Translations under genes and position numbers: made by a program | Source: Butyrivibrio sp. AE3009 | Lineage (GTDB): Bacteria > Bacillota > Clostridia > Lachnospirales > Lachnospiraceae | NCBI RefSeq assembly: GCF_000420845.1 | Contig: NZ_ATVS01000011.1 | Span: 43,092-107,091 of the forward strand | DNA length: 64,000 bases | Direction: 5' to 3' | Part shown: positions 7,505 to 19,500 of the stretch, piece after piece | How the letters are laid out: each line of letters begins with the position of its first letter | How positions within the stretch are numbered: the first letter of the stretch is position 1 | Notes under the pieces: model-generated | Databases searched by the model: none | Seen by the model: only the letters and a program-made list of their open reading frames with translations | What the model was told of the DNA's origin: nothing

Positions 7505-9287
7505 CGTACTTCTTAAGCCTGTCCGCAGGAACCGTAATGGTTATGTAGGTTCCAACGCCTTTCTCACTTTCAAGGCCAAAGCGCGCCGTAAGGTCGGTGC
7601 TCATGCGAAGTCTAAGACACGCATTGAGCATACCCACATGGGAGCCCTTCTTGACGTCTTCCAAAGTGCAATTATTCATCTTGTCATTCAGATACATGAC
7701 TTCTTCATCCAGCATTCCGCTGCCGGTGTCCTCAATCTCCATGACAAGGGATTCTTCGTTCCTGTATACTCTTACATAAATATAGCAGGCGGCGGTTTTG
7801 CCTTCCATGCCGTGTATGCAGGCATTCTCAACAAAGGTTACCAGTGTAAGTTTGGGCACAAGGAAGTCTTTGCAATCATCTCTGACACTTATCTCAAACT
7901 TGAGTTTTTCTCCAAAACGGTACTTTTGAAGCTCCAGATACGACTTAATGAAGCTGATCTCATCTTCTATGGTGGAGTCATCGGTGGACCAGCTGACATT
8001 CTGTCTTATCAGAGTTGCCAACTTCTCTATCATTGAAGCTGTCTCTTTTTCACTCTTGATGACACTCCTCATCCTGATGTTCTCCAGCATGTTAAACAAA
8101 AAGTGAGGATTGATCTGGGAGTGAAGGGCCGACAATTCCGCCGTCTGCCTGGCAAGCTCCATCTCCTGTCGTTCAAGTCTGGCGGTATAGTTGGTTCTGA
8201 TAAGAGTACTCTGCCTTTCAACCATGCGATTGTACCCTCTTATGAGTAGGCCGATCTCATCGTTGCCCGCATTTTCCTCATTGATTCCCTGATTGTTATC
8301 TATATCCGCTTCATCAAAGGCTCTGGAAATCCTGTAGAGCCTCATGGCAAAGGATTTGTTCATGAATCTTATCACAACAATAGGCGCCAGGAGATTCAGC
8401 ATGATCAGCAATATGATAATAACTGCATGATCCTTGAAAATCTTCTTAAAGTTACTCTCATTGCCAGAAACGATGATGCGAAGATTCCTTCCGTATACGT
8501 TCCAGGGAACTTCAAGGCCTATGTTAACATCATCCCCCAGAGTTTCATAGTCCATGTTGATACTCTTCTGCAAAGGGCTGGACAAAAGAATCCTGTCCCC
8601 CTCGCACAGATATATGGAATATTCGAAGGTCATAGCCTTCATCTTGCGCTGAAGCACGCTGAAATCCAGGTCCACATAAACCATCATGTTTCTGTGATAC
8701 CATGAGTAGTTATCCAGCATTCTGATTACGGCAACTTTCTTTTTTTGGGAACTGTTGTTGATCTCATCCTTAGGATAGTAAAAAAAGACTACTATAGAGC
8801 TCTTCGACGCCTGAAGATCTTCCCAGCTGATGTATTTGATATCCTTGAGGTTGTAGAAGTTACCGCCGTTGACTATCCCTGCATTATCACTGCAGAGAAT
8901 GATACTGCTAAGAACCGATTCTCTGCCGCCGTCAAGGGGCTTGATTTTCTTCTCGTTGAATCTGAATCTTTTTTCATAAAAATCGTAGTCCGATTCAAAG
9001 GTCTGATCCAGAAACTTATAAACATCCTCATCCAGATATATCTTGTTGATGGCTGTGACCGCTTCGTCAAAGGAGCTGTTTACCAGGTATCGCACGGAAT
9101 CCGCCGCACTTCTCATGCGGTATTCCTCTTCTCTTTGTTCATAGTATTCCAGAAGTCCGAATACAACACTGTCCGTGAGAATAAGCGGTATGAACATACA
9201 TATCGCGTATACCAGGATCAGCTTGTTCCTTATGCTAAGGTCATTGAGCCATCTGTATAGAATATTACTTATTTTTTTAGACTGCAT
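7479..9287 (-). CDS. Sensor histidine kinase, YesM family
   Basis: A 602-residue membrane kinase with a first transmembrane helix near residues 22-46, a large extracellular sensor region, a second helix around 285-308 and a HAMP-like linker. The His_kinase motif 'LHSQINPHFLFNMLENI' carries the phosphorylated His395. The HATPase domain has 'ENACIHGME' (N box) and 'DTGSGM' (G box). This domain order is that of YesM/LytS-like kinases that sense sugars or their binding proteins. It overlaps the partner response regulator by 26 nt, and the HAD gene ends 45 nt upstream. Confidence 0.95.
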   Translation of the reverse strand: MQSKKISNILYRWLNDLSIRNKLILVYAICMFIPLILTDSVVFGLLEYYEQREEEYRMRSAADSVRYLVNSSFDEAVTAINKIYLDEDVYKFLDQTFESDYDFYEKRFRFNEKKIKPLDGGRESVLSSIILCSDNAGIVNGGNFYNLKDIKYISWEDLQASKSSIVVFFYYPKDEINNSSQKKKVAVIRMLDNYSWYHRNMMVYVDLDFSVLQRKMKAMTFEYSIYLCEGDRILLSSPLQKSINMDYETLGDDVNIGLEVPWNVYGRNLRIIVSGNESNFKKIFKDHAVIIILLIMLNLLAPIVVIRFMNKSFAMRLYRISRAFDEADIDNNQGINEENAGNDEIGLLIRGYNRMVERQSTLIRTNYTARLERQEMELARQTAELSALHSQINPHFLFNMLENIRMRSVIKSEKETASMIEKLATLIRQNVSWSTDDSTIEDEISFIKSYLELQKYRFGEKLKFEISVRDDCKDFLVPKLTLVTFVENACIHGMEGKTAACYIYVRVYRNEESLVMEIEDTGSGMLDEEVMYLNDKMNNCTLEDVKKGSHVGMLNACLRLRMSTDLTARFGLESEKGVGTYITITVPADRLKKYDDKSDVGR

Positions 9288-9332
9288 TTTGCTATCCCCT
9301 GACCCTTACCCGACATACATATTTCTAACATT

Positions 9333-9986
9333 TTAGCAGATAATATCAAGTATCTCCAAGGGATCATTTACAAAATAATTATCTCCCGCGCCTGCATCCA
9401 GAAGCTCCTGCTTTGTTCTAAAGCCCCAGAGACAGGAGATGCACTTAAGCCCTGTGTTCACCGCTGTCTGATGATCTATTTCGGAATCTCCAACATAGAT
9501 ACATTCCTCCTTGCTGCTATGAAGCTCCTCCATGGCAAAAAGACACTCATCGGGATAGGGCTTTCTTCTGAGCTTATCCGTTACGCCGATGGCAACTTCA
9601 ACGAAGTCGTCAAAATAAGCCTTCCTCAGCTCCTCCACAGCAGCCATTGGTTTGTTGGATACTATGGCAAGCTTATAGCCCTTGTTCTTAAGTGCCTGCA
9701 AAAGTTCGGGGATATGATGATATGGCCCTGTCTTAATATTGCAGTGGGCCTCGTAATACTCTGAGTATTCAGAGAGAATCCTGTCAAAATCAGGATTCTC
9801 CCTTCCGCCCTCAAGAGCTCTCTCGATAAGGACCGCAGAACCGCTTCCAACCATATGCTTGACCCGGTCTATGGAAAAAGAATTAAGGCCATTCCTTTCC
9901 ATTACATAATTCAGGGAATCTGTAATATCCTCTATGGTATCCAAAAGTGTTCCGTCCATATCGAAAATAATCGTACTGTATTTCAA
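9333..9986 (-). CDS. HAD-family hydrolase, phosphoglycolate phosphatase-like
   Basis: A 217-residue cytosolic phosphatase of the haloacid dehalogenase superfamily. Motif I is 'FDMDGTLLD' with nucleophile Asp9 and Asp11, motif II is 'AIVSNKP', Lys comes from 'KLRRKPYPDE', and motif III is 'YVGDSEIDHQTAVNTG'. The helical cap between motifs I and II matches the Gph/PpaX subfamily. The physiological substrate cannot be read from sequence (phosphoglycolate, pyrophosphate or a sugar phosphate). It sits 27 nt after carB on the same strand and may be co-transcribed. Confidence 0.9.
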   Translation of the reverse strand: MKYSTIIFDMDGTLLDTIEDITDSLNYVMERNGLNSFSIDRVKHMVGSGSAVLIERALEGGRENPDFDRILSEYSEYYEAHCNIKTGPYHHIPELLQALKNKGYKLAIVSNKPMAAVEELRKAYFDDFVEVAIGVTDKLRRKPYPDECLFAMEELHSSKEECIYVGDSEIDHQTAVNTGLKCISCLWGFRTKQELLDAGAGDNYFVNDPLEILDIIC

Positions 9987-10013
9987 AATATAACGCCTCT
10001 TATTTCTAAAAAA

Positions 10014-13259
<3,246 letters not shown>

Positions 13260-13296
13260 GATATTCCTCCCTATTTCTTTTTTCATATTCTAATAC

Positions 13297-13325
13297 ATTA
13301 TATTTATACCGCGGCAAAGTGACAA
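13297..13325 (-). promoter_or_regulatory. Promoter of carB
   Basis: On the minus strand, -35 TTGTCA (13325-13320) and -10 TATAAT (13302-13297) are separated by 17 nt and lie about 40 nt before the carB start. No PyrR-type leader hairpin was recognised between promoter and start; the leader is too short. Confidence 0.8.
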
Positions 13326-13447
13326 GGAGTAAATTTACTGTTTGTAGGATATAGAAAAATATAGTAATGTACTTGTGTTATACTTATTCGTGAAAAATAA
13401 AACTTTAGCAGATTAAAATACATCAAGTTAAATGAATGGAATAAATC

Positions 13448-14773
13448 ATGAAAAGACATGTAAGCTATACAATAGCCATCCTGGCGCTAATTACACTTGT
13501 TCTGTACGCAGCTCTGATGGTGTTTTCCATAAAAACCACTTCAGATGAAGATATCCTTACCCTTGGCGCCGATGACGCAGCAGATGAAGCCACGGATTCG
13601 GGTTTGGTCTTCGAAACCATTTCTGAGGAGAATCAAAGTAAAGAAGATATTGCTTCTATAGAAGACACTGCATCAGCTGCAGAGGCTTCCTCTGAGGAGA
13701 TACCCGAGGAGCCGGATAGTGTTTCTGTTGTAATGGTGGGCGATGTACTACTTCATATGCCCATCGAGAAAGCCTGCAGAGACGAAAACGGCAATTACGA
13801 TTTTAACCCTATCTTTGCAAACGTTAAGGATGAAATAAGCGCAGCCGATCTGGCGATAGTCAATCAGGAGGTTATCCTTGGCGGAGTTGAACTTGGCATA
13901 TCCGGTTATCCCTGTTTCAATGCTCCTGTTGATATAGGAGATGCGCTGGTAAACGCAGGCTTTGACGTAGTTCTTCACGGCACCAATCATGCTCTCGACA
14001 AGGGCAAGCAGGGCCTTATGAACACTATCGAATACTGGAAGAACAATCACCCCGAAATACTGGTTCTGGGAATAAATGAGACCGAAGAAGATAAAGAACG
14101 AGTTGATATTGTTGAGAAAAACGGTATCAGGATCGCGATCCTTAATTATACCTACGGAACCAACGGACTTCCGATGCCTCAGAGCATGCCCTTTGCCGTA
14201 GATCTCCTGGAAGAGGAAAAGGTAAGGCAGGACCTTGCCTATGCTGAAGAGAATGCTGATTTTACCATCGTTTGCCCCCATTGGGGAACGGAATACAATC
14301 TTGAGACCGATAAGAGCCAGCAGAAATGGACGTTAGTTTTCAGAGAAGGAGGCGCAGATCTTATACTGGGAGCTCACCCCCACGTCATCGAACCGGTGGA
14401 ATTTATCGAGGACGATGTCCCCGGCTACAGCAATAATCACGGCGACGGCGATATGCTGGTATACTACTCTCTCGGTAACTTCGTAAGCTGGACTTCCTCG
14501 GAAGGTCCCGGCATCACCAAGAGAATGGTTGGAGGAATGGCCCAGGTCACAATCACCAGAACCGATGAGGGCGAAGCAGTCATCACCGATCACGCCGTTG
14601 AAGCTCTGGTAGCCCATCTGTCAAGGCAGTACCACGGAGTCAGTGTTTATCCACTCTCCACCTATACGGATGAAATGGCAGCCACCAATGCCATCGACAT
14701 ACAGGACAACAGCTTCTCCAAGCAGCAGTGCTTTGATATATGCAATACAGTGTGGGGAGACAGTTGGAAGTAA
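13448..14773 (+). CDS. CapA family protein (poly-gamma-glutamate synthesis-type metallophosphatase fold)
   Basis: A 441-residue protein with one N-terminal membrane anchor (about residues 8-29), an acidic linker to residue ~95, then the CapA/PgsA domain. Visible motifs are 'VSVVMVGDVLLHMP', 'VNQEVILGG', 'HGTNHALDKG', 'CPHWGTEY' and 'LILGAHPHVIEPVE', the Asp/His/Asn set of a calcineurin-like fold. The family is named for capsule polyglutamate synthesis. Lone copies without pgsBC, as here, are common in clostridia and their role is unknown. The domain is expected outside the membrane. The ribosome site is weak (GGAATAAATC before ATG). It is divergent from carB. Confidence 0.9.
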   Translation: MKRHVSYTIAILALITLVLYAALMVFSIKTTSDEDILTLGADDAADEATDSGLVFETISEENQSKEDIASIEDTASAAEASSEEIPEEPDSVSVVMVGDVLLHMPIEKACRDENGNYDFNPIFANVKDEISAADLAIVNQEVILGGVELGISGYPCFNAPVDIGDALVNAGFDVVLHGTNHALDKGKQGLMNTIEYWKNNHPEILVLGINETEEDKERVDIVEKNGIRIAILNYTYGTNGLPMPQSMPFAVDLLEEEKVRQDLAYAEENADFTIVCPHWGTEYNLETDKSQQKWTLVFREGGADLILGAHPHVIEPVEFIEDDVPGYSNNHGDGDMLVYYSLGNFVSWTSSEGPGITKRMVGGMAQVTITRTDEGEAVITDHAVEALVAHLSRQYHGVSVYPLSTYTDEMAATNAIDIQDNSFSKQQCFDICNTVWGDSWK

Positions 14774-14785
14774 ATAAACTAATTA

Positions 14786-14872
14786 GTTCAAGTCCCTTCT
14801 TCCGCACGAATAAAAAGGAACCAGTTCAATGAACTGATTCCTTTTTATTCGTGCGGAAGAAGGGACTTGAAC
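14786..14872. repeat. 43-bp-armed palindrome including the tRNA-Leu 3' end
   Basis: Arms 14786-14828 and 14830-14872 are reverse complements at 42 of 43 positions around a single central base (mismatch 14821/14837). The right arm contains the terminator stem plus 21 nt of the tRNA-Leu(AAG) gene: discriminator, 3' acceptor strand, 3' T-stem strand and T loop. The left arm is an inverted copy of that part. On the minus strand the inner stem (GGAATCAGTTCA...) followed by TTTTTA can serve as the tRNA operon terminator. The outer arms far exceed what termination needs. Confidence 0.9.
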
Positions 14873-14935
14873 CCTCACGATGTAAGCATCACAAGATCCT
14901 TAGTCTTGCTCGTCTGCCAATTCCGACACTTCCGC
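14852..14935 (-). tRNA. tRNA-Leu, anticodon AAG, second copy
   Basis: Class II tRNA with the same acceptor stem, anticodon loop CTAAGGA (anticodon AAG) and variable arm as the copy at 2342-2425. The T stem is GAGGG/CCCTT instead of GTGGG/CCCAT. It is the second gene of a two-tRNA transcript, 50 nt after tRNA-Leu(CAG). CCA is not encoded. Its 3' end is part of the palindrome 14786-14872. Confidence 0.95.
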
Positions 14936-14985
14936 GTATCAAGTATATATAGTTAACCTAATCCATTGCACCAGGTATAACCTAG

Positions 14986-15068
14986 TGCAGGAGAAGGGAC
15001 TTGAACCCTCATGTTGTTGCCAACACATGGACCTGAACCATGCGCGTCTGCCATTCCGCCACTCCTGC
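14986..15068 (-). tRNA. tRNA-Leu, anticodon CAG (CUG codons)
   Basis: The reverse complement gives acceptor stem GCAGGAG/CTCCTGC with discriminator A and anticodon stem CATGG/CCATG around TTCAGGT (anticodon CAG). It has a long variable arm with stem TGTTG/CAACA and T arm GAGGG-TTCAAGT-CCCTT. It is first in a tRNA operon driven by the promoter at 15082-15110, followed by tRNA-Leu(AAG). CCA is not encoded. Confidence 0.95.
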
Positions 15069-15081
15069 AAGCAACTATTGT

Positions 15082-15110
15082 ATAATACCGATTTTTTTGC
15101 TCTATGTCAA
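15082..15110 (-). promoter_or_regulatory. Promoter of the tRNA-Leu(CAG)-tRNA-Leu(AAG) operon
   Basis: On the minus strand a consensus -35 TTGACA (15110-15105) and -10 TATTAT (15087-15082) are separated by 17 nt, about 14 nt before the mature 5' end of tRNA-Leu(CAG). Confidence 0.88.
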
Positions 15111-15241
15111 TAGGTTTTGCCAAAGAATTGACTCAAAATTTCAAAAAATGCGCATTTAACTTATATTTAATTATTAAGTTTACGCATTATAGTATAAAAT
15201 GATATCAGGAGCCACGTACTTTCAGGCAGAGGGCGGATTTC

Positions 15242-16606
15242 ATGAATAATAAAATGACGCAGGGTAAACCCCTTCCAATAATTCTCAAATTTGTTATCCC
15301 TATCTTTCTGGGATTTGTTTTCCAACAGTTCTACAATATGGTAGATACCGTCATAGTCGGACGATTCGTAAGCCCCGGCGCCCTTGCTGCAGTAGGTTCT
15401 ACAGGAACTATCATGTTCCTTGTAATGGGTCTTGCCAACGGAATGACTACAGGCTATACAGTTCTTATAAGCCAGAAGTTTGGAGCCGGTGACAAAGAAG
15501 GTACAAGACGAGCCTTTGCCAACGCCATCCTTCTTGGAATTATCAGTACTGCCATCATCACTGTTATTTCCTATCTGATCATGCATCCGCTTCTCAAGCT
15601 CATGAATACCCCTGCGGATATCTATGATGACGCCTATGCCTATATCATAACCATATGTCTTGGGAGCTTTGCCCTCATCGGTTATAACCTTATGGCAGCC
15701 TCCCTTCGCGCCATCGGTAACAGCAGAACTCCTCTCTATTTCCTGATTTTTGCAGCCCTTTTAAACATCGTTCTTGATCTGGTGTTCATTTTAGGCTTTA
15801 AACTTGGCACCTTCGGCGCAGCCCTGGCTACAGACGTATCCCAGGGTATATCCGCCCTTTTGTGCATCATCTATATCATCAAAAAGATCGATGTCCTTAA
15901 GCCCAGACGATCCGACTGGCGGCTCAATAAAGATTACAGTTTCAAGCAGCTTAATATCGGCGTCCCTATGGCTCTGCAATTCGGTATCACTGCCTCCGGA
16001 ACCATGGTAATGCAGTCGTCAATAAATATCTATGGTTCAGTGGCCGTAGGGGGCTTTACAGCCGCCGGCAAAGTAGTTAACCTCATGACCGCCGGAATGC
16101 CCTCCCTTGGCCAGACTATGGCTGCCTACGTTGGCCAGAACTACGGCTACGGAGACCTCGACAGAGTTCATCAGGGCACCAAGGATGCCATGAAGATAGC
16201 TGTGGTATATTCCATTTTAAATGCAGCCCTGAGTCTCCTTCTCCTTCCCAGAGTCATCAGTCTCTTCTTCGACAGCGGAGTGGACCTCTCTTCATACATG
16301 CCCTACGCCTGGACCTACGTAAATGAATGCATTCTCTTCTATATACCCCTCGGAATGATCTTCATATACAGAAATGCAATGCAGGCCTGCGGCTATGGTA
16401 AAACAGCGCTTACCCTCGGTATCGTTGAACTCCTGACAAGGCTTGCCACTGCCTTTATCTCCATGAGAATAGGCAGCTATGCTCTTGCAGTTGCAGGTGA
16501 CGGACTGGCCTGGCTCACTGCGGGAATATTCTCAATTATCTTGTATCTTATAGTACTGAAACACATAAGAAAAAGCTTCGCCGCGGTACGCCGCGACGAA
16601 GCCTGA
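15242..16606 (+). CDS. MATE family multidrug/organic-cation exporter
   Basis: A 454-residue integral membrane protein with about twelve spans in two homologous halves. It opens with the MATE signature 'FQQFYNMVDTVIVGRFV' (about residues 21-37). The second half has 'AAYVGQNYGYGDLDRV'. MATE proteins export drugs or metabolites in exchange for sodium or protons; the substrate cannot be inferred here. It stands alone, upstream of the tRNA operon and convergent with the small gene at 16634. The last codons contain a hairpin that acts as a terminator for the opposite strand. Confidence 0.93.
   Translation: MNNKMTQGKPLPIILKFVIPIFLGFVFQQFYNMVDTVIVGRFVSPGALAAVGSTGTIMFLVMGLANGMTTGYTVLISQKFGAGDKEGTRRAFANAILLGIISTAIITVISYLIMHPLLKLMNTPADIYDDAYAYIITICLGSFALIGYNLMAASLRAIGNSRTPLYFLIFAALLNIVLDLVFILGFKLGTFGAALATDVSQGISALLCIIYIIKKIDVLKPRRSDWRLNKDYSFKQLNIGVPMALQFGITASGTMVMQSSINIYGSVAVGGFTAAGKVVNLMTAGMPSLGQTMAAYVGQNYGYGDLDRVHQGTKDAMKIAVVYSILNAALSLLLLPRVISLFFDSGVDLSSYMPYAWTYVNECILFYIPLGMIFIYRNAMQACGYGKTALTLGIVELLTRLATAFISMRIGSYALAVAGDGLAWLTAGIFSIILYLIVLKHIRKSFAAVRRDEA
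16570..16602 (-). terminator. Terminator for the minus-strand transcript, inside the MATE 3' coding end
   Basis: On the minus strand GCTTCGTCGCGG / CCGCGGCGAAGC form a 12-bp stem (one G-U) with loop CGTA, followed by TTTTTC. It ends the transcript of the gene at 16634-16972 but lies in the last dozen codons of the convergent MATE gene. There the same bases encode Ser-Phe-Ala-Ala-Val-Arg-Arg-Asp-Glu-Ala. Confidence 0.85.
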
Positions 16607-16633
16607 ACCTTCTGTATTTATAATATGCCTGCT

Positions 16634-16972
16634 TTATACCCGGATCTGAGCCAGCTTATCTGCATATACGCTAAGTTTTTTGACTACATCTCCCAGCTTT
16701 CTGTAGGACATTGACAGAACCGCTGCTGCAATAGCCATCACTGCAGCGCAGATATAATGTACCCAGGAAGTTGTTCCCAGCGCCGCTGACAAAAAGATAC
16801 AGGCACACATCAAAAGCCCCATCACTGCAATAAGGCACCTTATCATTTCCTGATGAAGCATGCCTATCTCCATTATAAGTCCTTCTCTTTCGTTTATTAT
16901 CTCTTCCTCGGATAAAACGTCATAGTCGAGCTTCTCAAAGTGTCTTATGTACTCCCTGAACCTTTTTTCCAT
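16634..16972 (-). CDS. Small two-span membrane protein, unknown function
   Basis: 112 residues. A charged, helical N-terminal ~40 residues (rich in Glu and Arg) precedes two hydrophobic helices (about residues 43-63 and 70-87) and a basic C-terminus (KLGDVVKKLSVYADKL), predicting a hairpin in the membrane with both ends cytoplasmic. I do not recognise the family. Its start lies 43 nt after the stop of the arginase-family gene on the same strand, so it may be the last gene of a mecA-arginase transcript ending at the terminator 16602-16570. Confidence 0.7.
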   Translation of the reverse strand: MEKRFREYIRHFEKLDYDVLSEEEIINEREGLIMEIGMLHQEMIRCLIAVMGLLMCACIFLSAALGTTSWVHYICAAVMAIAAAVLSMSYRKLGDVVKKLSVYADKLAQIRV

Positions 16973-17015
16973 ATGCCCTCCAAGTGATATATAATGTAGT
17001 AATTAATATTATACG

Positions 17016-17771
17016 CTATATCGCACAGTCCAGCAAAGCCTTATTTAAACTGTCATTTTCAGCGGCAGCCTTTGTAACATCGCACCCCTCCTGGTCCGGT
17101 GCGCACTCTCCGCAGATATCCATGGCGATAACATCCTTTTTAGCCAGCATCTCTTTTACAAAGGAAAGAAGCTGCTCCCTTGTCATCTCTCCCTGATCCC
17201 AGTTGGTAGTCAGCTCCTTATCCGAGACCACATCCTTATCTATGGATAAAAACACAGGATATCCCGTATCCGGAAGCCTTATTCCCTCTCCAAAGATATC
17301 CTTGAGATCATAAAAAGTAACCCTCTGCCGATCCTCTTCTGCCAACTCGGAAATGAGCCCTCTGTCTGCCCCTATGATATGTATGTCCCTTACCCCCGGG
17401 TTCTTGTCAAAGACCTCCTTCACCCAGCCTCCGCAGGACAATATATCCCCAAACATAGGTGGCTGCATATCGGGATGATGATCAAGAACCACCAGTGAAA
17501 AAGGCTCCCCTATCATCTCCGCCACCAGCGCGGACATATAATGATAATTACCGTTGTCGATAAAGTGGATCCCATAGGGAGATACTCCGTTATCAGCAAA
17601 TATCTGCCTTATTCTCTGCACCGCACTGTCATCGCACATGCAGTTGGTTCCTGAGATTCCCGTCATATCAAGTACGTTAAAAGAGCCTTTATCACTAAGA
17701 TAAAAGCTCTCATTGTCATATATTCCCGAAAAATTAAATACCCAGATGTCCTTCTTCATACAGCCTCGCAT
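17016..17771 (-). CDS. Arginase/ureohydrolase-family protein
   Basis: A 251-residue cytosolic protein. 'VVLDHHPDMQPP' (about residue 95) corresponds to the DAHxD metal-binding motif and 'FLSIDKDVVS' (about 175) to the second Asp-x-Asp motif of the binuclear-manganese ureohydrolase fold. Known members hydrolyse guanidino compounds (arginine, agmatine, formiminoglutamate); the substrate here is not determinable. The ATG at 17771 follows the mecA stop by 1 nt. A second ATG at 17759 has GAGG only 4 nt upstream, so the exact start is uncertain. Translation is probably coupled to mecA. Confidence 0.8.
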   Translation of the reverse strand: MRGCMKKDIWVFNFSGIYDNESFYLSDKGSFNVLDMTGISGTNCMCDDSAVQRIRQIFADNGVSPYGIHFIDNGNYHYMSALVAEMIGEPFSLVVLDHHPDMQPPMFGDILSCGGWVKEVFDKNPGVRDIHIIGADRGLISELAEEDRQRVTFYDLKDIFGEGIRLPDTGYPVFLSIDKDVVSDKELTTNWDQGEMTREQLLSFVKEMLAKKDVIAMDICGECAPDQEGCDVTKAAAENDSLNKALLDCAI

Positions 17772-17772
17772 A

Positions 17773-18546
17773 TTATTTCTTAAGATCAGCCAAATGGATC
17801 AATGCATCCTCTTCTATTATGCACTCTGCATGTTCCTCTATAAACAGGGATTCGGGAGAATTAACCGTAAGAAGCTGTGAGTACTCAACTCCGGCTCTTC
17901 TCATCTCATAGATTATTCCCTCTTCTCCTGACATAAGACCCGCCAGCAGATAGTATCTTCCTTTGTGCTTGTAAAGAGCGGAATCAACAATCGGAAGCCT
18001 CTGAACCACTTTGGCAAAACGCTCAGCCTCGGAAATATCCTCAAACTCCATCATATATCTGGCATATTCGGAGAGAGGCTGATAGGTGGCTGCCGGATGA
18101 TCAAGTGCAAACTCCTCTTCACCGTTTCTTCCGTAGAACCTGTTTATTGTATCGGTAACATTGGTAATAACCTCATTAAGGGCTACTCCCTTGTCCTTAC
18201 CGGTCTTTCTCTTGATCTCGTCTACTCTTTCCTGAGTAAGTAACCTAAGGACTGTCTCTGCGGCTCCTCTGATCCTGTCAGCAGCCTTCTGAATGTCCTC
18301 ATTACTCATCTTCACTGCAAAAATGCGGACACTGCCATCCATCATCATATTCTTGCTCATCATCATGACCTCTGTCTCAGGGTCATAGTCAAGCTGCTGT
18401 CCAACCTCTTTATTAAGCTGAGCAAAAAATGATGTGGTGTTCTCCGCTCCGTTAACTACTGCCTCAGGTGTGAGGCCGATCTCATGAAGTTCTGATGCGG
18501 CTATACTGCATTCAACTGTTGTTTCATTCATTTTTACTATGATCAT
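17773..18546 (-). CDS. mecA: MecA-type adaptor protein for ClpC
   Basis: A 257-residue protein. The N-terminal part begins 'MIIVKMNETTVECSI' and has the MecA substrate-binding-domain pattern. A variable linker leads to the C-terminal domain 'FEDISEAERFAKVVQRL...SALYKHKGRYYLLAG', which in MecA binds ClpC. Family knowledge: MecA delivers substrates such as ComK to ClpCP. The open frame extends 39 codons further upstream, but AGGAG lies 9 nt before the ATG at 18546 and the extension is not MecA-like, so 18546 is chosen. The stop is 1 nt before the arginase-family start. Confidence 0.85.
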   Translation of the reverse strand: MIIVKMNETTVECSIAASELHEIGLTPEAVVNGAENTTSFFAQLNKEVGQQLDYDPETEVMMMSKNMMMDGSVRIFAVKMSNEDIQKAADRIRGAAETVLRLLTQERVDEIKRKTGKDKGVALNEVITNVTDTINRFYGRNGEEEFALDHPAATYQPLSEYARYMMEFEDISEAERFAKVVQRLPIVDSALYKHKGRYYLLAGLMSGEEGIIYEMRRAGVEYSQLLTVNSPESLFIEEHAECIIEEDALIHLADLKK

Positions 18547-18711
18547 GCGCATCATCTCCTCTCCATGGAAATTACCGTTCATCCTTGAATGTAACAATCC
18601 TCTAATGCATAAAAATATATGTTTTCTTACAGTAATTATATTACTATTTACCTGCACTTGCATAGTGCAGTGTGGTAAAAAAACACTAATAATACTATAA
18701 ACTATTAGTAT

Positions 18712-18750
18712 AAAAAAAGGTTTTCACTGCATCTTAAATCAGTGAAAACC
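18712..18750 (-). terminator. Terminator of the pilus operon
   Basis: On the minus strand GGTTTTCACTG / CAGTGAAAACC form a perfect 11-bp stem with a 10-nt loop, followed by seven U residues. It lies 21 nt after the stop of the last sortase gene and marks the 3' end of the transcript that starts near 29960. Confidence 0.9.
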
Positions 18751-18771
18751 CTTATCATATCCTAAATATTC

Positions 18772-19479
18772 TTATTTTCTTATGTGCTTGCTCTCTTCCG
18801 CAGCCTTGATAACATCAGGTGTATCGCCGGTGGCACTGACCTGTCCCGTTGCCTCACATCTGACTGTAATGCGGTTGGAACCTCCTACTGTACAAGTGAA
18901 AAGTGTAAGATCCCAGTCACCTGATTCCATCTCTTCAACATCATAAGCACCAAGTGTCTCAATGTTGACAACCTCGTAGTAGAAGCTCTTACCATTCATG
19001 TCAGTAACAACAACGCTGTCTCCGGTGGTGAGTTCCTCAAGCCTGCCGAAATGCTCAATGTAGTTATGGCCTGCAACAATGAGATTGTTCTCATAAGCAG
19101 AGCCCTCATATCTGCAAACAGAAACCTTGGCGTTGTCGGATGCCCATTCACTCTGAATAGGAAGAAGAAGACCAAGCTCAGGAATCTGAACCGTTCCGAT
19201 GAAACTCCTGCCCTCTACGTCCACCACCGGCATATCGCCGTGGTCTTCTGAGGCAAGTACCACATCCGGAACCTGCTCAATAACTTCACTTAAAAGGTGG
19301 TCCGAAGCCTCTCCGGCAGATGCGTTCTCATCAAGATTATTCTTAACGATGAATGCCGCAGTGCCAAGAAATACAATTCCCAATAAAATATAAAAATAAC
19401 CAGATAGCTTTTTCATTTGTCTGATGCGCCTTTCAAAAATGAACTGCATCATACCCTGCAGCTTAATATTCATCCCCAT
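18772..19479 (-). CDS. Sortase (second sortase of the pilus locus)
   Basis: 235 residues. A basic N-terminus and one membrane anchor (about residues 27-45) are followed by the sortase beta-barrel. Visible catalytic residues are His in 'VAGHNYIEHFG' and Cys in 'LTLFTCTVGGSNRITVRC', with the partner Arg in the same strand. It lacks the C-terminal membrane helix and lid of class C enzymes, so it is more likely a transpeptidase that anchors the finished pilus to peptidoglycan (inference). GGGAG is 9 nt before the ATG at 19479; an internal ATG at 19416 has a poorer site. The start is 21 nt after the LPQTG pilin stop. Confidence 0.88.
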   Translation of the reverse strand: MGMNIKLQGMMQFIFERRIRQMKKLSGYFYILLGIVFLGTAAFIVKNNLDENASAGEASDHLLSEVIEQVPDVVLASEDHGDMPVVDVEGRSFIGTVQIPELGLLLPIQSEWASDNAKVSVCRYEGSAYENNLIVAGHNYIEHFGRLEELTTGDSVVVTDMNGKSFYYEVVNIETLGAYDVEEMESGDWDLTLFTCTVGGSNRITVRCEATGQVSATGDTPDVIKAAEESKHIRK

Positions 19480-19500
19480 AAACTGCAGCTCCCTTAAACA

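Noticed and set aside
18547..18663. Longer mecA start with 39 extra codons
   Set aside because: The extension has no MecA similarity and the good ribosome site is just before the internal ATG at 18546.
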